The notes below the pieces were generated by a model. It saw nothing but the letters and a program-made list of their open reading frames with translations, was not told the origin of the DNA and ran no database searches. DNA of 64,000 bases. Origin: Micromonospora eburnea. Lineage in GTDB: Bacteria; Actinomycetota; Actinomycetes; Mycobacteriales; Micromonosporaceae. Below are positions 1 to 8,514 of the stretch, in pieces; the first letter of the stretch is position 1, and every line of letters begins with the position of its first letter. Made by a program: the position numbers and the translations under genes. The stretch lies in NCBI RefSeq assembly GCF_900090225.1, contig NZ_FMHY01000002.1, forward strand, positions 3,472,001-3,536,000, read 5' to 3'.

Positions 1-728
1 AGGTCGCGGCGGACCGCGGCCGGGCCCTCCTCGCACGGCAGGGTCACCGCGTCGACGCCGAGCCGCGCGGCGGCGGCCACCACCCCGGCCCGGGTCCGGT
101 GGGCGAAGCCGGTGCCCCGTCCGTAGACGGCCGCCGGGGCGCCGAGCAGCGCCACCCGCCGGTGCCCCAGCCCGGCCAGGTGCTCGACGCACACCTCACC
201 GGCCCGGTGGAAGTCGAGGTCGACGCAGGCCAGACCGGCGGTGTCGGTGGGATGGCCGATCAGCACGCTGGGCAGCGCCAGTTCCCGCAGCAGCGGCACC
301 CGGGAGTCGTCCAGCTCCACGTCCATCAGCAGGACGCCGTCGACCATCGCGCTGCCGGCGATCCGACGCAATCCGGCCGGGCCCTCGTCGGAGGTGACCA
401 GCAGCACGTCGTGGTCGAACCGGCGGGCGGTGGTGACCACGGCGGTGGCGAACTGCATCACCACCGGCACCTGCATCCCGGTGCGCAGCGGCAGCACCAG
501 CGCGATCACGTTGGCCCGGCGGCTGGCCAGGGCGCGGGCCCCGGCGTTCGGGTGGTAGCCGAGGGCGCGGACGCTGGCCAGGACCCGGTCGCGGGTCACC
601 GCGGAGATCACCCGCTTGCCGCTGAGGACGTACGAGACGGTGCTGGCGGCGACCCCGGCGTGCCGGGCGACGTCGGCGATGGTGACCTGGCCGGCGGGGC
701 TGCGGCCGCGGCCCGGCGCGCGGGTCAC
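1..728 (-). CDS. LacI-family transcriptional regulator, 3' end cut by window edge
   Basis: About 242 codons are visible and the C-terminus lies outside the window. The N-terminus has the LacI winged helix (residues about 15-36, TIADVARHAGVAASTVSYVL) followed by the hinge pattern LGYHPNAGARALAS and a periplasmic-binding-protein-like effector domain (ANVIALVLPL, MVDGVLLMDV, LGHRRVALLG). The GTG start overlaps the TGA of the upstream family 3 glycosidase by four bases (GTGA), so the two are translationally coupled in one leftward operon. By family it should repress sugar genes and release DNA on binding a sugar. The natural targets are the palindromes at 3204-3219 and 3284-3297 in front of the glycosidase. 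The sugar cannot be read from the sequence. Confidence 0.93.
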   Translation of the reverse strand, partial: MTRAPGRGRSPAGQVTIADVARHAGVAASTVSYVLSGKRVISAVTRDRVLASVRALGYHPNAGARALASRRANVIALVLPLRTGMQVPVVMQFATAVVTTARRFDHDVLLVTSDEGPAGLRRIAGSAMVDGVLLMDVELDDSRVPLLRELALPSVLIGHPTDTAGLACVDLDFHRAGEVCVEHLAGLGHRRVALLGAPAAVYGRGTGFAHRTRAGVVAAAARLGVDAVTLPCEEGPAAVRRD

Positions 729-3163
729 CGGCCCACCCCGCACCCGGCCACGGCCGACCGGGCGGCACCGGCCGCGCCGGTGACGGTGAGCGCGCCGACC
801 AGCCGGATGTCCCGGGCCGAGCGGCCGACCTGGACGGTGTGGGTGGCGTCCTCCACCACCAGCGCGCCCCGGGACTCGTCCCACCAGGCCAGCTCGGCGG
901 TACGCAGCCGCAGCGTGACCGTCGCGCGCTGCCCGGGCGCCAGGGTGACCCGGGCGAAGTCGCGTAGCTGCCGCAGCGGCTGCTTGACCCGGGAACGCCG
1001 CTGCCGGGTGTAGAGCTGCACCACCTCCGTGCCGGGGCGGGCACCGGTGTTGGTGACCGACACGCTGACCTCGACCTCCTCGCCGGCGGTCGCCTCGGCC
1101 GTGTCCAACCGCAGGTCGGCGTAGTCGAAGCGGGCGTAGCTGAGCCCGTGCCCGAACGGATACAGCGGCTCGCCCCGGTGGTACAGGTAGGTGGCGTCCG
1201 CACCGATGATGTCGTAGTCGAGCAGGTCCGGCAGCTCGGCGGCGTCGGCGTACCAGGTCTGGGTGAGCCGGCCGGCCGGGTCGGCGTCGCCGAGCAGCAC
1301 GTCGGCGAGGGCCGCGCCGTGCTCCTGGCCGCCGTGCGAGGTCCACAGCACCGCCGGCAGGTGCCGCTGCGCCCAGCCCACCGCGTACGGGTAGCTGCTG
1401 GTCACCACCAGCACGGTCCGCGGGTTGGCGGCGTGTACGGCGCGCAGCAGCGCCTCCTGCCCGGCGGGCAGGGCCAGGTCGACCCGGTCCTCGGTCTCAC
1501 GTCCGTTGACCATCGGGTGGTTGCCCAGCGTCACCACGGCCACGTCCGCGGCGGCGGCCAGCGCGGCGGCCTCGGCGGCCCCGTCGGCGAGCAGGTCCAC
1601 GGTGAACGCGGCGGCGCGGGCCGGGTCCGCCCCGACGGAGAGCCGGCCGTCGGCGTCGACGGCCACATACCCGCCGGTGGCGAGGTGGTGCAGCAGCGCG
1701 GTGCCGTCGGGGCGGTGGTCGAAGCGGAACGTCTCCCGGACCACCCAGCCGCCCGGGCCGGGACGGTCGTTGACCAGCGTACCGCTGTCGTCGGCACCGA
1801 CGTGCCGGCCGTTGCCGACGGCGCGCAGCGCCACCACGTCCCCGCCCCAGTCGAAGACGTCGAACGCGGCGGGCGTGGCGTCGAGGGCCAGCGGGCCGCC
1901 GTCCGGGGTGCCGGGGCAGTGGACGTACCGGTCGCCGAGGCGCAGCGCGATCCGGTCCGTGCCCGGGTGGGTGGTCACCTCGGGCAGCCGTCCGGCCAGC
2001 CCGGCGTAGGCGGTGACCGCGTACGGCAGGGTGCCGCTGTACCAGTCGAGGTGCACGGCGTCGGCGAGCGGGCCGAGCACGGCCACCCGAGGCGCGGTGG
2101 CGGGGGAGAGGGGGAGCAGCCCGTCGTTGCGCAGCAGCACGACCGCGGCGCGGGCCGCCTCGCGGGCCAGCCGCCGGTGCGCCGGGCAGTCGACCACGTC
2201 GGGCGGCACGTCGGCGTACGGGTCCTCGTCCGGCGGGTCCAGGTCGCCCAGACGCAGCCGTACGCCGAGGATGCGGCGGACCGCCCGGTCCACGTCGGAC
2301 TCGCTGACCAGCCCGCGGCGCAGCGCCTCGGTCAGCCGCTCGACGGTCGGGACGCTGTTCTGGTCGTCCTCGGTGAAGCTGTCGACGCCGGCGCGCAGCG
2401 CGGCGGCGAAGCCCTCGACGTGGTCGGGCAGATGGCCCTGCACGCCGGCGAGGTTGCCGACCGCCCCGGCGTCGCCGACCACCATGATCTCGTCGTCGGC
2501 CCAGCCGCGCAGCTCGCCGGCGATGAGCGGGCTGACATGCGCCGGCACCCCGTTGACCCGGTTGTACGAGGCCATCACCGCCACCGCCGCGCCGGCTTGG
2601 ACGGGTGCCCGGAAGGCGGGCAGCTCGTACTCGTGCAGCACCCGGGGCGGCAGGTCGCTGGAGGTGGTGGCCCGGTCGGTCTCGTTGTTGTAGCCCAGGA
2701 AGTGCTTGAGCGTCGGCGCGGTGCGCAACCGGGTCGGGTGGTCGCCGCGCAGCCCCCGGGCGTACGCGGTGGCCAGCCGCCCGGTCAGCCACGGGTCCTC
2801 GGACCAGCCCTCCTCGTTGCGCCCCCAGCGCGGGTCGCGCAGCGGGTTCACCACCGGCGCCCACACGTTGAGGCCGACCCGGGCGGGGTCGGCCTGGTGC
2901 ATGGCGCGGACCTCGTCGCCGACGGCGGCGCCCACGGCCCGGATCAGGTCGGGGTCCCAGGTGGCGGCCAGGCCGACCGCCTGGGGGAAGACGGTCGCCG
3001 GCCCGAGCCAGGCGACGCCGTGCAGCGCTTCGGTGCCGGTGCGGAACGCGGGCAGGCCGAGCCGGGGCACCGGCGCCTGCCACTGGTGCAGCAGGCCGAG
3101 TTTCTCCGGCAGGGTGAGCCGGGCCAGCAGATCGTCGAGGCGGTGGGGGGTGCGGTCGGTCAT
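725..3163 (-). CDS. Glycoside hydrolase family 3 (beta-glucosidase/beta-xylosidase type)
   Basis: The protein has 812 residues and no signal peptide, so it acts in the cytoplasm on imported glycosides. The N-terminal (beta/alpha)8 domain runs to about residue 300, with KHF near 153 and the nucleophile region VVGDAGAV, whose Asp is about residue 231. The second alpha/beta domain is interrupted at about 405-525 by a repeat-rich segment resembling a fascin-like beta-trefoil (VALRAVGNGRHVGADDSG, GGYVAVDADGRLSV). A fibronectin III-like domain (about 700-790, EVVQLYTRQ) closes the chain. I chose the ATG at 3163 because GGAAGG lies about ten bases upstream; the longer frame has no typical start. It lies downstream of the ROK gene and is coupled to LacI. 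Glucosidase and xylosidase cannot be separated with certainty; the xylO-like site nearby favours xylosides weakly. Confidence 0.93.
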   Translation of the reverse strand: MTDRTPHRLDDLLARLTLPEKLGLLHQWQAPVPRLGLPAFRTGTEALHGVAWLGPATVFPQAVGLAATWDPDLIRAVGAAVGDEVRAMHQADPARVGLNVWAPVVNPLRDPRWGRNEEGWSEDPWLTGRLATAYARGLRGDHPTRLRTAPTLKHFLGYNNETDRATTSSDLPPRVLHEYELPAFRAPVQAGAAVAVMASYNRVNGVPAHVSPLIAGELRGWADDEIMVVGDAGAVGNLAGVQGHLPDHVEGFAAALRAGVDSFTEDDQNSVPTVERLTEALRRGLVSESDVDRAVRRILGVRLRLGDLDPPDEDPYADVPPDVVDCPAHRRLAREAARAAVVLLRNDGLLPLSPATAPRVAVLGPLADAVHLDWYSGTLPYAVTAYAGLAGRLPEVTTHPGTDRIALRLGDRYVHCPGTPDGGPLALDATPAAFDVFDWGGDVVALRAVGNGRHVGADDSGTLVNDRPGPGGWVVRETFRFDHRPDGTALLHHLATGGYVAVDADGRLSVGADPARAAAFTVDLLADGAAEAAALAAAADVAVVTLGNHPMVNGRETEDRVDLALPAGQEALLRAVHAANPRTVLVVTSSYPYAVGWAQRHLPAVLWTSHGGQEHGAALADVLLGDADPAGRLTQTWYADAAELPDLLDYDIIGADATYLYHRGEPLYPFGHGLSYARFDYADLRLDTAEATAGEEVEVSVSVTNTGARPGTEVVQLYTRQRRSRVKQPLRQLRDFARVTLAPGQRATVTLRLRTAELAWWDESRGALVVEDATHTVQVGRSARDIRLVGALTVTGAAGAARSAVAGCGVGR

Positions 3164-3203
3164 GGCGGGTGCCTTCCGTGGGCGTCGGGGCGACCGGCGG
3201 GCT

Positions 3204-3219
3204 GTCGAAGCGCTTCGAC
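3204..3219. promoter_or_regulatory. Perfect 16-bp palindrome, LacI-type operator
   Basis: GTCGAAGCGCTTCGAC is a perfect palindrome with the central CGCT/AGCG typical of LacI-family operators. It lies 41 bp upstream of the family 3 glycosidase start. The probable regulator is the LacI protein encoded at the end of the same operon, giving autoregulation. Confidence 0.7.
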
Positions 3220-3283
3220 GGCCGTCGTGACGAGCGGCGGAGCGCGAACATGCGGATGGGAGCGGTGGTCGGCCCGGACGCTG

Positions 3284-3297
3284 GTGAAGCGCTTCGA
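3284..3297. promoter_or_regulatory. Second, imperfect copy of the LacI-type operator
   Basis: GTGAAGCGCTTCGA shares the core GAAGCGCTTC with the palindrome at 3204-3219, with one altered outer half. The centre-to-centre distance is about 79 bp, suitable for looping or cooperative binding. It supports the idea that the 3164-3412 gap is a separate promoter for the glycosidase-LacI pair. Confidence 0.55.
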
Positions 3298-3412
3298 CGA
3301 CCGCGGAGAAACAAGCCGCCCCGGCTGCCCTGGTACGGGGTGGCGGTACCGAGGTTGGCACCAGGGCACCGATCCGGTCAAGGCCCGGTGCGGGTCCGGG
3401 CCGTGCGTGCGC

Positions 3413-4627
3413 TCAGGTGGTCGGTAGTCGGCCGGCCTCCACGGTGGCCAGCGCGGCGGTGGCGCCGCCGAGCGCGGTCGCCGCGGAGCCGAGCGTGCTG
3501 GCCTCCAGCCGGCACGCGCCGGGAGCGAGGGTACGGGCGGACAGCTCCGCCCGGGCCGCCGGCAGCAGCCAGGGGGCCAGGGCCGCGAGGTGGCCGCCGA
3601 CCACGACCACCTGCGGGTCGATCAGGTTGGCCAGGATGGACACTCCGTGACCGAGCCACCGGCCGACCTCGGTGAGTCCGGTCAGGACGGTGTCGTCGCC
3701 GGCGTGGGCGAGGGCCTGGATGCGGTCGATCTCCGGCAGGTAGTCGGTGACCGGGCCGTCCCGCTCGGCGTCGGGCAGGACCCGGCGGACCACGGCGTCC
3801 ACCCCGGTCAGTGCCGCCAGGCAGCCGTGCCGGCCGCACGCGCAGGCCGGTCCGGCCGGGTCCAGCGGCACATGGCCGATCTCGCCGGCGAAGCCGCGGC
3901 CGCCGCGCAGCAGCCGGCCGCCGCTGACCGTCCCCGCGCCGAGCGCGGTCCCGCCGGTCAGGTGCACCAGGTCGGCCGTCCCGGCGTACGCGCCGTGGCG
4001 CTGCTCGGCCAGGACGGCGAGGTTGGCGTCGGTGTCGACGCCGACGGTGAAGCCCGGTTCCCGCAGCGCGCGACGCAGTTCGGCGGCGAGCGGCAGGTCC
4101 CGCCAGCCCAGCGTGGGGGCCAGTGGGACCACGCCGTCGGCGCCCACCAGCCCGGGTACGCCCACGGTGAGGCCGAGCACGCCGCGGCCCTGCCCGGTGA
4201 GCCGGGTGACCGCTCGGCGGGCCAGCGCGGCGAGCGCGCGTACGGTCTCCTCGGCCGGGACGGTCGGCGCGGCGAAGGCACGCCGCCAGGTGAGCAGCCG
4301 GTTGCCGCCCAGGTCGACGGCGACCACCACGAGTTCGTCGTCGCCGACCTGGAGCCCGAGCCCGGCGTACGGCTCGCCGTCGAGGACGAGCATGGTGGCG
4401 GGCCGGCCGACCCGGTTCTCGGTGAGCCCGGTCTCGCGCAGCAGTCGCCGTTGGATCAGTTCGGTGACCAGGCTGGAGACGGTGGCCTTGTTGAGTCCGG
4501 TGTGCGCGGCGATGTCGGCCCGGGAGCAGGGTGCGTGCAGCCGGACGTGTCGCAGGACCACGGCCCGGTTGGCCACCCGGACGTCGCTGAGGTCGGTGGG
4601 CTGGGGTGGGGTGTGGATGCTGATCAC
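3413..4627 (-). CDS. ROK-family transcriptional repressor (XylR/NagC type)
   Basis: This 404-residue protein starts with GTG preceded by AGGAAG. Residues about 15-75 form a winged helix-turn-helix (SRADIAAHTGLNKATVSSLVTEL), followed by the ROK sugar-kinase-like fold with GLQVGDDELVVVAVDLGG, VSGGRLLRGGRGFAGEIGH and the Cys cluster CACGRHGCLAAL, which in ROK proteins binds zinc. It is transcribed away from the sugar importer that starts at 4843, the usual layout for a local repressor. The inverted repeat at 4761-4791 in the shared gap resembles the XylR operator and is its likely site. Known ROK repressors respond to xylose, glucose or N-acetylglucosamine derivatives; the inducer here is an inference. 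Confidence 0.9.
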   Translation of the reverse strand: MISIHTPPQPTDLSDVRVANRAVVLRHVRLHAPCSRADIAAHTGLNKATVSSLVTELIQRRLLRETGLTENRVGRPATMLVLDGEPYAGLGLQVGDDELVVVAVDLGGNRLLTWRRAFAAPTVPAEETVRALAALARRAVTRLTGQGRGVLGLTVGVPGLVGADGVVPLAPTLGWRDLPLAAELRRALREPGFTVGVDTDANLAVLAEQRHGAYAGTADLVHLTGGTALGAGTVSGGRLLRGGRGFAGEIGHVPLDPAGPACACGRHGCLAALTGVDAVVRRVLPDAERDGPVTDYLPEIDRIQALAHAGDDTVLTGLTEVGRWLGHGVSILANLIDPQVVVVGGHLAALAPWLLPAARAELSARTLAPGACRLEASTLGSAATALGGATAALATVEAGRLPTT

Positions 4628-4760
4628 GAGCTGCCCGCTTCCTGCGCCGACACTGCCGGTCCCGGTGGTGCGGCTCTCATCATCGCCTACCTCCGTGGTC
4701 GGTTCGGATCGACCACCCGGGGGTGGTGCCGCGGCTGTCTTGTGGGCGGGATCACCGTCG

Positions 4761-4791
4761 ATTAGTTTGTTCGGCTAGAACCCCAACTAAT
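4761..4791. promoter_or_regulatory. xylO-like inverted repeat between ROK repressor and sugar importer
   Basis: The arms ATTAGTT (4761-4767) and AACTAAT (4785-4791) are exact inverse complements separated by 17 bp. The stretch is conspicuously AT-rich for this DNA. The left half TTAGTTTGTT matches, as I remember it, the left half of the Bacillus XylR operator. It sits 51 bp before the binding-protein start, where a repressor would block transcription. Confidence 0.65.
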
Positions 4792-4842
4792 TCTATCCGG
4801 TTCCAGGTCCTCGGCAAACCACCACGACGAAGGGAGCGCGCC

Positions 4843-6510
4843 GTGAAGCCGTCCCTGCCGGGCGCATCCACCGACCGCCGGACCCTGCTGCGGCTGGTCG
4901 GCCTCGGCGCCGCCGCCACCACTGTCGGCGGCGCCCTGACCGCATGCAGCAAGGAGGCCGGCAGCAAGGGCACCGCCACCAAGGCCGACGCCATCCGGTC
5001 GGTGCTGCCCACGTACAAGCCGGCCGAGCTGCTCAAGCCGGACATCCCCGGGGAGGGACCGATCCCCGACGGCTATCTCAGCTACCCACGGCAACTGGTG
5101 GACGCGGTCACCGAACAGCCGGGCCGAGGCGGGCCGGCCATCCGCACCATGAGCCCGTGGTGGGGCCCCACCCCGCCGACCCTGGGCCGGAACTCCTACC
5201 TCGCCGCGGTCAACGCCAGGCTCGGCGTCGACGTCGACCCCAGCCTCCAGGACGGCGGCACGTACGCCGACAAGCTCAACGCGATGCTGGGCGCCCGCGA
5301 CGTGCCGGACATCCTCAGCGTGCCCAACTGGGAGGTCGACAAGATCGCCCGATTCTCCGACGCGGTCAAGGCGCTCTTCGAGGACCTCACCGACCACCTC
5401 AAGGGCGACGCCGCCGCGGCCTACCCGTACCTGGCCGCGCTGCCCACCGGCGCGTGGGAGTACTCGGTCTGGGGCGGCCGGCTCCACGCGGTGCCGTTCC
5501 CCACCGACGGCCCCTTCGCCTGGGCGCTGTTCCACCGCAAGGACCTGCTCGACCGGGCCGGCCTGGCCGCGCCGACCAGCCCCGACGAGCTGTACGAGCT
5601 GGGCAAAAAGGTCACCGACCCGGCCCGGGGCGTCTGGGCCTTCGGCAGCATCTTCGACATGGTGCAGCAGTTCTTCGGCTGCCAGCAGATCTGGCGCAAG
5701 CGGCCCGACGGCGGCCTGGAGCACAAGTTCGAGAACCCGGCGTTCGCCGCCGCCCTGGAGTTCACCGCCAGGCTGTTCAAGGAGGGGCTGGTCCACCCCG
5801 ACACGGTGGCCAGCAAGGGCGCCGACGAGAAGCAGCTGTTCAAGGCCGGCAAGATCCTGATGTACCAGGACGGCCTCGGCGCCTGGCAGGGCCTGCAGAG
5901 CGAGCAGACCAAGGTGCTGCCCAGCTTCGACATGCAGCCAATGCCGGTCTTCGGCGCGGGCGGTAACCAACCGCTGATCTGGGGCAGCGAGAAACCGATC
6001 TTCTTCACCTTCGTCAAGAAGGGCCTCGGCAAGGATCGCGTCGGCGAGCTGCTGCGGGTGCTCAACTGGTGCGCCGCCCCGTTCGGCAGCCGCGAGTTCG
6101 AGCTGCGCGAGTACGGCGTGGAGGGAAAGCACTTTACCCGGGGCGCCGACGGCAGCCCGGTGCCCACCGAACTGGGCCGCAAGGAGATGGGCGCCCAGTA
6201 CACCCACATCGGCGGCCGGGTCCCGGTGAAGGTGCGCAGCGCCGACACCCCGAACTACGTGCAGGACTACCTCGGCTACTACCAGAAGAACATCGCCCTG
6301 ATGGAGAAGGACCTGTTCGCCGGGATCAAGCTGGAGCTGCCCGCCAACTGGTCGAAGATCATCCAGCCGACCGACGACAAGATCCGCGACATCCTGCGCG
6401 GCCGGCGACCGGTCAGCGACCTGGAAGCGGTCCGCAAGGAGTTCTTCGTCACCGGCGGCGAGGAGGGGCGCGCGTTCTTCGAGAAGGCGCTCGCCGACAA
6501 CGGCCGATGA
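4843..6510 (+). CDS. Extracellular sugar-binding lipoprotein of a CUT1-type ABC importer (LplA-like)
   Basis: The protein has 555 residues. The GTG start is set by GAAGGGAG six bases upstream. Residues 11-13 (DRR) begin a twin-arginine signal, and the lipobox LTAC places the lipidated Cys at about residue 35, so it is exported folded and anchored outside the membrane. The large size, the motif TMSPWWGPTPPTLGRNSYL and the conserved CAAPFGSREFELREYGVEG place it with the LplA-like long solute-binding proteins that take up oligosaccharides or aldouronates. The two permease genes follow directly. The ROK repressor upstream and GH42 downstream point to a plant-type oligosaccharide as substrate (inference). 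Confidence 0.92.
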   Translation: MKPSLPGASTDRRTLLRLVGLGAAATTVGGALTACSKEAGSKGTATKADAIRSVLPTYKPAELLKPDIPGEGPIPDGYLSYPRQLVDAVTEQPGRGGPAIRTMSPWWGPTPPTLGRNSYLAAVNARLGVDVDPSLQDGGTYADKLNAMLGARDVPDILSVPNWEVDKIARFSDAVKALFEDLTDHLKGDAAAAYPYLAALPTGAWEYSVWGGRLHAVPFPTDGPFAWALFHRKDLLDRAGLAAPTSPDELYELGKKVTDPARGVWAFGSIFDMVQQFFGCQQIWRKRPDGGLEHKFENPAFAAALEFTARLFKEGLVHPDTVASKGADEKQLFKAGKILMYQDGLGAWQGLQSEQTKVLPSFDMQPMPVFGAGGNQPLIWGSEKPIFFTFVKKGLGKDRVGELLRVLNWCAAPFGSREFELREYGVEGKHFTRGADGSPVPTELGRKEMGAQYTHIGGRVPVKVRSADTPNYVQDYLGYYQKNIALMEKDLFAGIKLELPANWSKIIQPTDDKIRDILRGRRPVSDLEAVRKEFFVTGGEEGRAFFEKALADNGR

Positions 6511-6553
6511 GTGAGCGCCAGCAAGCGAATCACCGCCGCAGCGGGGTGGTCGC

Positions 6554-7558
6554 ATGAGCAGGCAGGGTGCCGCCGGCGTGGTCGACACGCCGGCGGCTGC
6601 ACCGCCGGGGCGTACCCGAAAAGGGGCTCGGCGGACGCTGCGCGTCCGGCTGGCCCGCGACTGGCCGCTGCTGGCGATGACCGCCCCGGCCGCGGCGCTG
6701 CTGCTGGTCTTCCACTACCTGCCCACGCTGGGCAACGTCATCGCCTTCCAGGACTACAACCCGTTCATCGGTGACGGCCCGCTCGACGCGTTCCTGCACA
6801 GCGAATGGATCGGCTTCGGCAACTTCGAGGCGCTCTTCAGCGACCCGCTGTTCTGGGACGCGGTCCGTAACACCCTCACCATCACCGCGTTCCAACTGGT
6901 CTTCTTCTTCCCGCTACCGATCCTGCTGGCGATCCTGCTCAACAGCCTGGTCTCCGGCCGGGTGCGCGGCTTCGTGCAGAGCGTCGTCTACCTGCCGCAC
7001 TTCTTCAGTTGGGTGCTGGTGGTGACGTTCTTCGTGCAGATGCTCGGTGGTGCCGGGCTGCTCGCCCAGGAGATGCGCCAGGCCGGGCTGGAGCCCTGGA
7101 ACGTGATGACCAATCCGGACGGTTTCATCGTGCTGGTCACCGCGGAGGCGGTCTGGAAGGACCTCGGTTGGGGCGCCATCGTCTTCCTCGCCGCCCTCGC
7201 GGCGATCGACTCGAACCTGTACGAGGCGGCCGCCGCCGACGGGGCCGGCCGGTGGCGTCGGCTGTGGCACATCACCCTGCCGGGCCTGCGTCCGGTGATC
7301 GTGCTACTGCTGATCATGCGCCTCGGCGACGCGCTGTCGGTCGGCTTCGAACAGTTCATCCTGCAACGCGACGCGGTCGGCCGGGACGCCGCCGAGGTGC
7401 TGGACACCTTCGTCTACTACCAGGCGATCGCCACCCAGCAGTGGGGGCTCGGCGCCGCCGCCGGACTGTTCAAGGCCGCGGTCGGGCTGGTGCTGATCCT
7501 CACCGCCAACCGTGTCGCGCACCGGCTCGGAGAGCAGGGGGTGTACTCCCGATCGTGA
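6554..7558 (+). CDS. Sugar ABC transporter permease, LplB-like
   Basis: This 334-residue membrane protein has six probable hydrophobic helices beginning at about residue 35 (PLLAMTAPAAALLLVFHYLPTLG cut here to its pattern of hydrophobic residues). The EAA loop near residues 220-240 (EAAAADGAGRWRRLWHITLP) contacts the ATPase. It is the first of two permeases and follows the binding protein by 43 bp. Its stop codon overlaps the GTG of the second permease, so the pair is made in fixed ratio. No ATPase gene is nearby. Confidence 0.93.
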   Translation: MSRQGAAGVVDTPAAAPPGRTRKGARRTLRVRLARDWPLLAMTAPAAALLLVFHYLPTLGNVIAFQDYNPFIGDGPLDAFLHSEWIGFGNFEALFSDPLFWDAVRNTLTITAFQLVFFFPLPILLAILLNSLVSGRVRGFVQSVVYLPHFFSWVLVVTFFVQMLGGAGLLAQEMRQAGLEPWNVMTNPDGFIVLVTAEAVWKDLGWGAIVFLAALAAIDSNLYEAAAADGAGRWRRLWHITLPGLRPVIVLLLIMRLGDALSVGFEQFILQRDAVGRDAAEVLDTFVYYQAIATQQWGLGAAAGLFKAAVGLVLILTANRVAHRLGEQGVYSRS

Positions 7559-8493
7559 TCAGCCACCTCGACACCGCGACCGCCCGGCGGCGCCGCTCCC
7601 GCCGGCCCGTCTGGGAGGAGCCGCCCTCGCCGGCCGGGCAGGCCGCCAAGGGCGCCCTACTCGTCCTGCTCGTCGCCGCGGTCCTCGTCCCCATGTGGGC
7701 GGTCCTGGTGACCAGCCTCTCCTCCCGGGAGACGATCGACGCGGCCGGCGGGATGGTGATGGTGCCGCGCGGCATCGATCCGTCGGCGTACGTGACCATC
7801 TTCAGCGGCGGGCAGATCACCCAGGCGGTCTGGATCAGCACCCTGGTCACCGTGCTCGGCACCACGCTCAGCCTGGCGGTGACCGTGCTCGCCGCGTACG
7901 GGCTGTCCCGGCCCGGGTCGGTCGGCCACCGGGGGCTGCTCTTCTTCTTCCTGCTGACCTTCCTCATCTTCCCCGGCCTGGTGCCCAGCTACCTGGTGGT
8001 CACCGGTCTCGGGCTCAAGGACAGCATCTGGTCGCTGATCCTGCCCAGCGCGGTCAGCGTGTTCAACCTGGTGGTGATCCGGGCGTTCTTCATGAACGTT
8101 CCCGGGGAGCTGCTCGACAGCGCCCGCATCGACGGGGCGGGGGAGTTCCGCATCCTCTGGAAGATCATGTTGCCGCTGTCCCGGGCGGTGATCGCCGTGG
8201 TCGGCCTCTTCTACGCCGTCGGCTACTGGAACGCGTACTTCAACGCGGTGCTCTACGTCGACGACAACGACAAGTTCCCGATCCAGCGGGTGCTGCAGAG
8301 CTACATCCTCGCCGGGCAGTCACCCAACGTCTCCGGCACGCCGGTCAACCTGCCCGGGGTGACCGCGTACCCGCCGACGCTCGCGGTCAAGATGGCGGTG
8401 GTGGTGGTCACCGTGGTCCCGGCGGTGATCGTCTACCCGTTCGTGCAGCGGCACTTCACCAAGGGCGTGATCACCGGCGCCGTGAAGGGCTGA
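7555..8493 (+). CDS. Sugar ABC transporter permease, YtcP-like
   Basis: The protein has 312 residues. The GTG start at 7555 overlaps the previous stop (GTGA). Six hydrophobic segments are visible, the first at about residues 34-55 (ALLVLLVAAVLVPMWAVLV). The EAA loop LLDSARIDGAGEFRILWKI lies in the second half. This partner of the LplB-like permease completes the membrane pore of the importer. Because the ATP-binding subunit is absent from the whole cluster, the importer probably shares a general ATPase encoded elsewhere, as MsiK does in Streptomyces. Confidence 0.92.
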   Translation: MISHLDTATARRRRSRRPVWEEPPSPAGQAAKGALLVLLVAAVLVPMWAVLVTSLSSRETIDAAGGMVMVPRGIDPSAYVTIFSGGQITQAVWISTLVTVLGTTLSLAVTVLAAYGLSRPGSVGHRGLLFFFLLTFLIFPGLVPSYLVVTGLGLKDSIWSLILPSAVSVFNLVVIRAFFMNVPGELLDSARIDGAGEFRILWKIMLPLSRAVIAVVGLFYAVGYWNAYFNAVLYVDDNDKFPIQRVLQSYILAGQSPNVSGTPVNLPGVTAYPPTLAVKMAVVVVTVVPAVIVYPFVQRHFTKGVITGAVKG

Positions 8494-8514
8494 CCGGAGA
8501 AGGGATGGTGGGCG

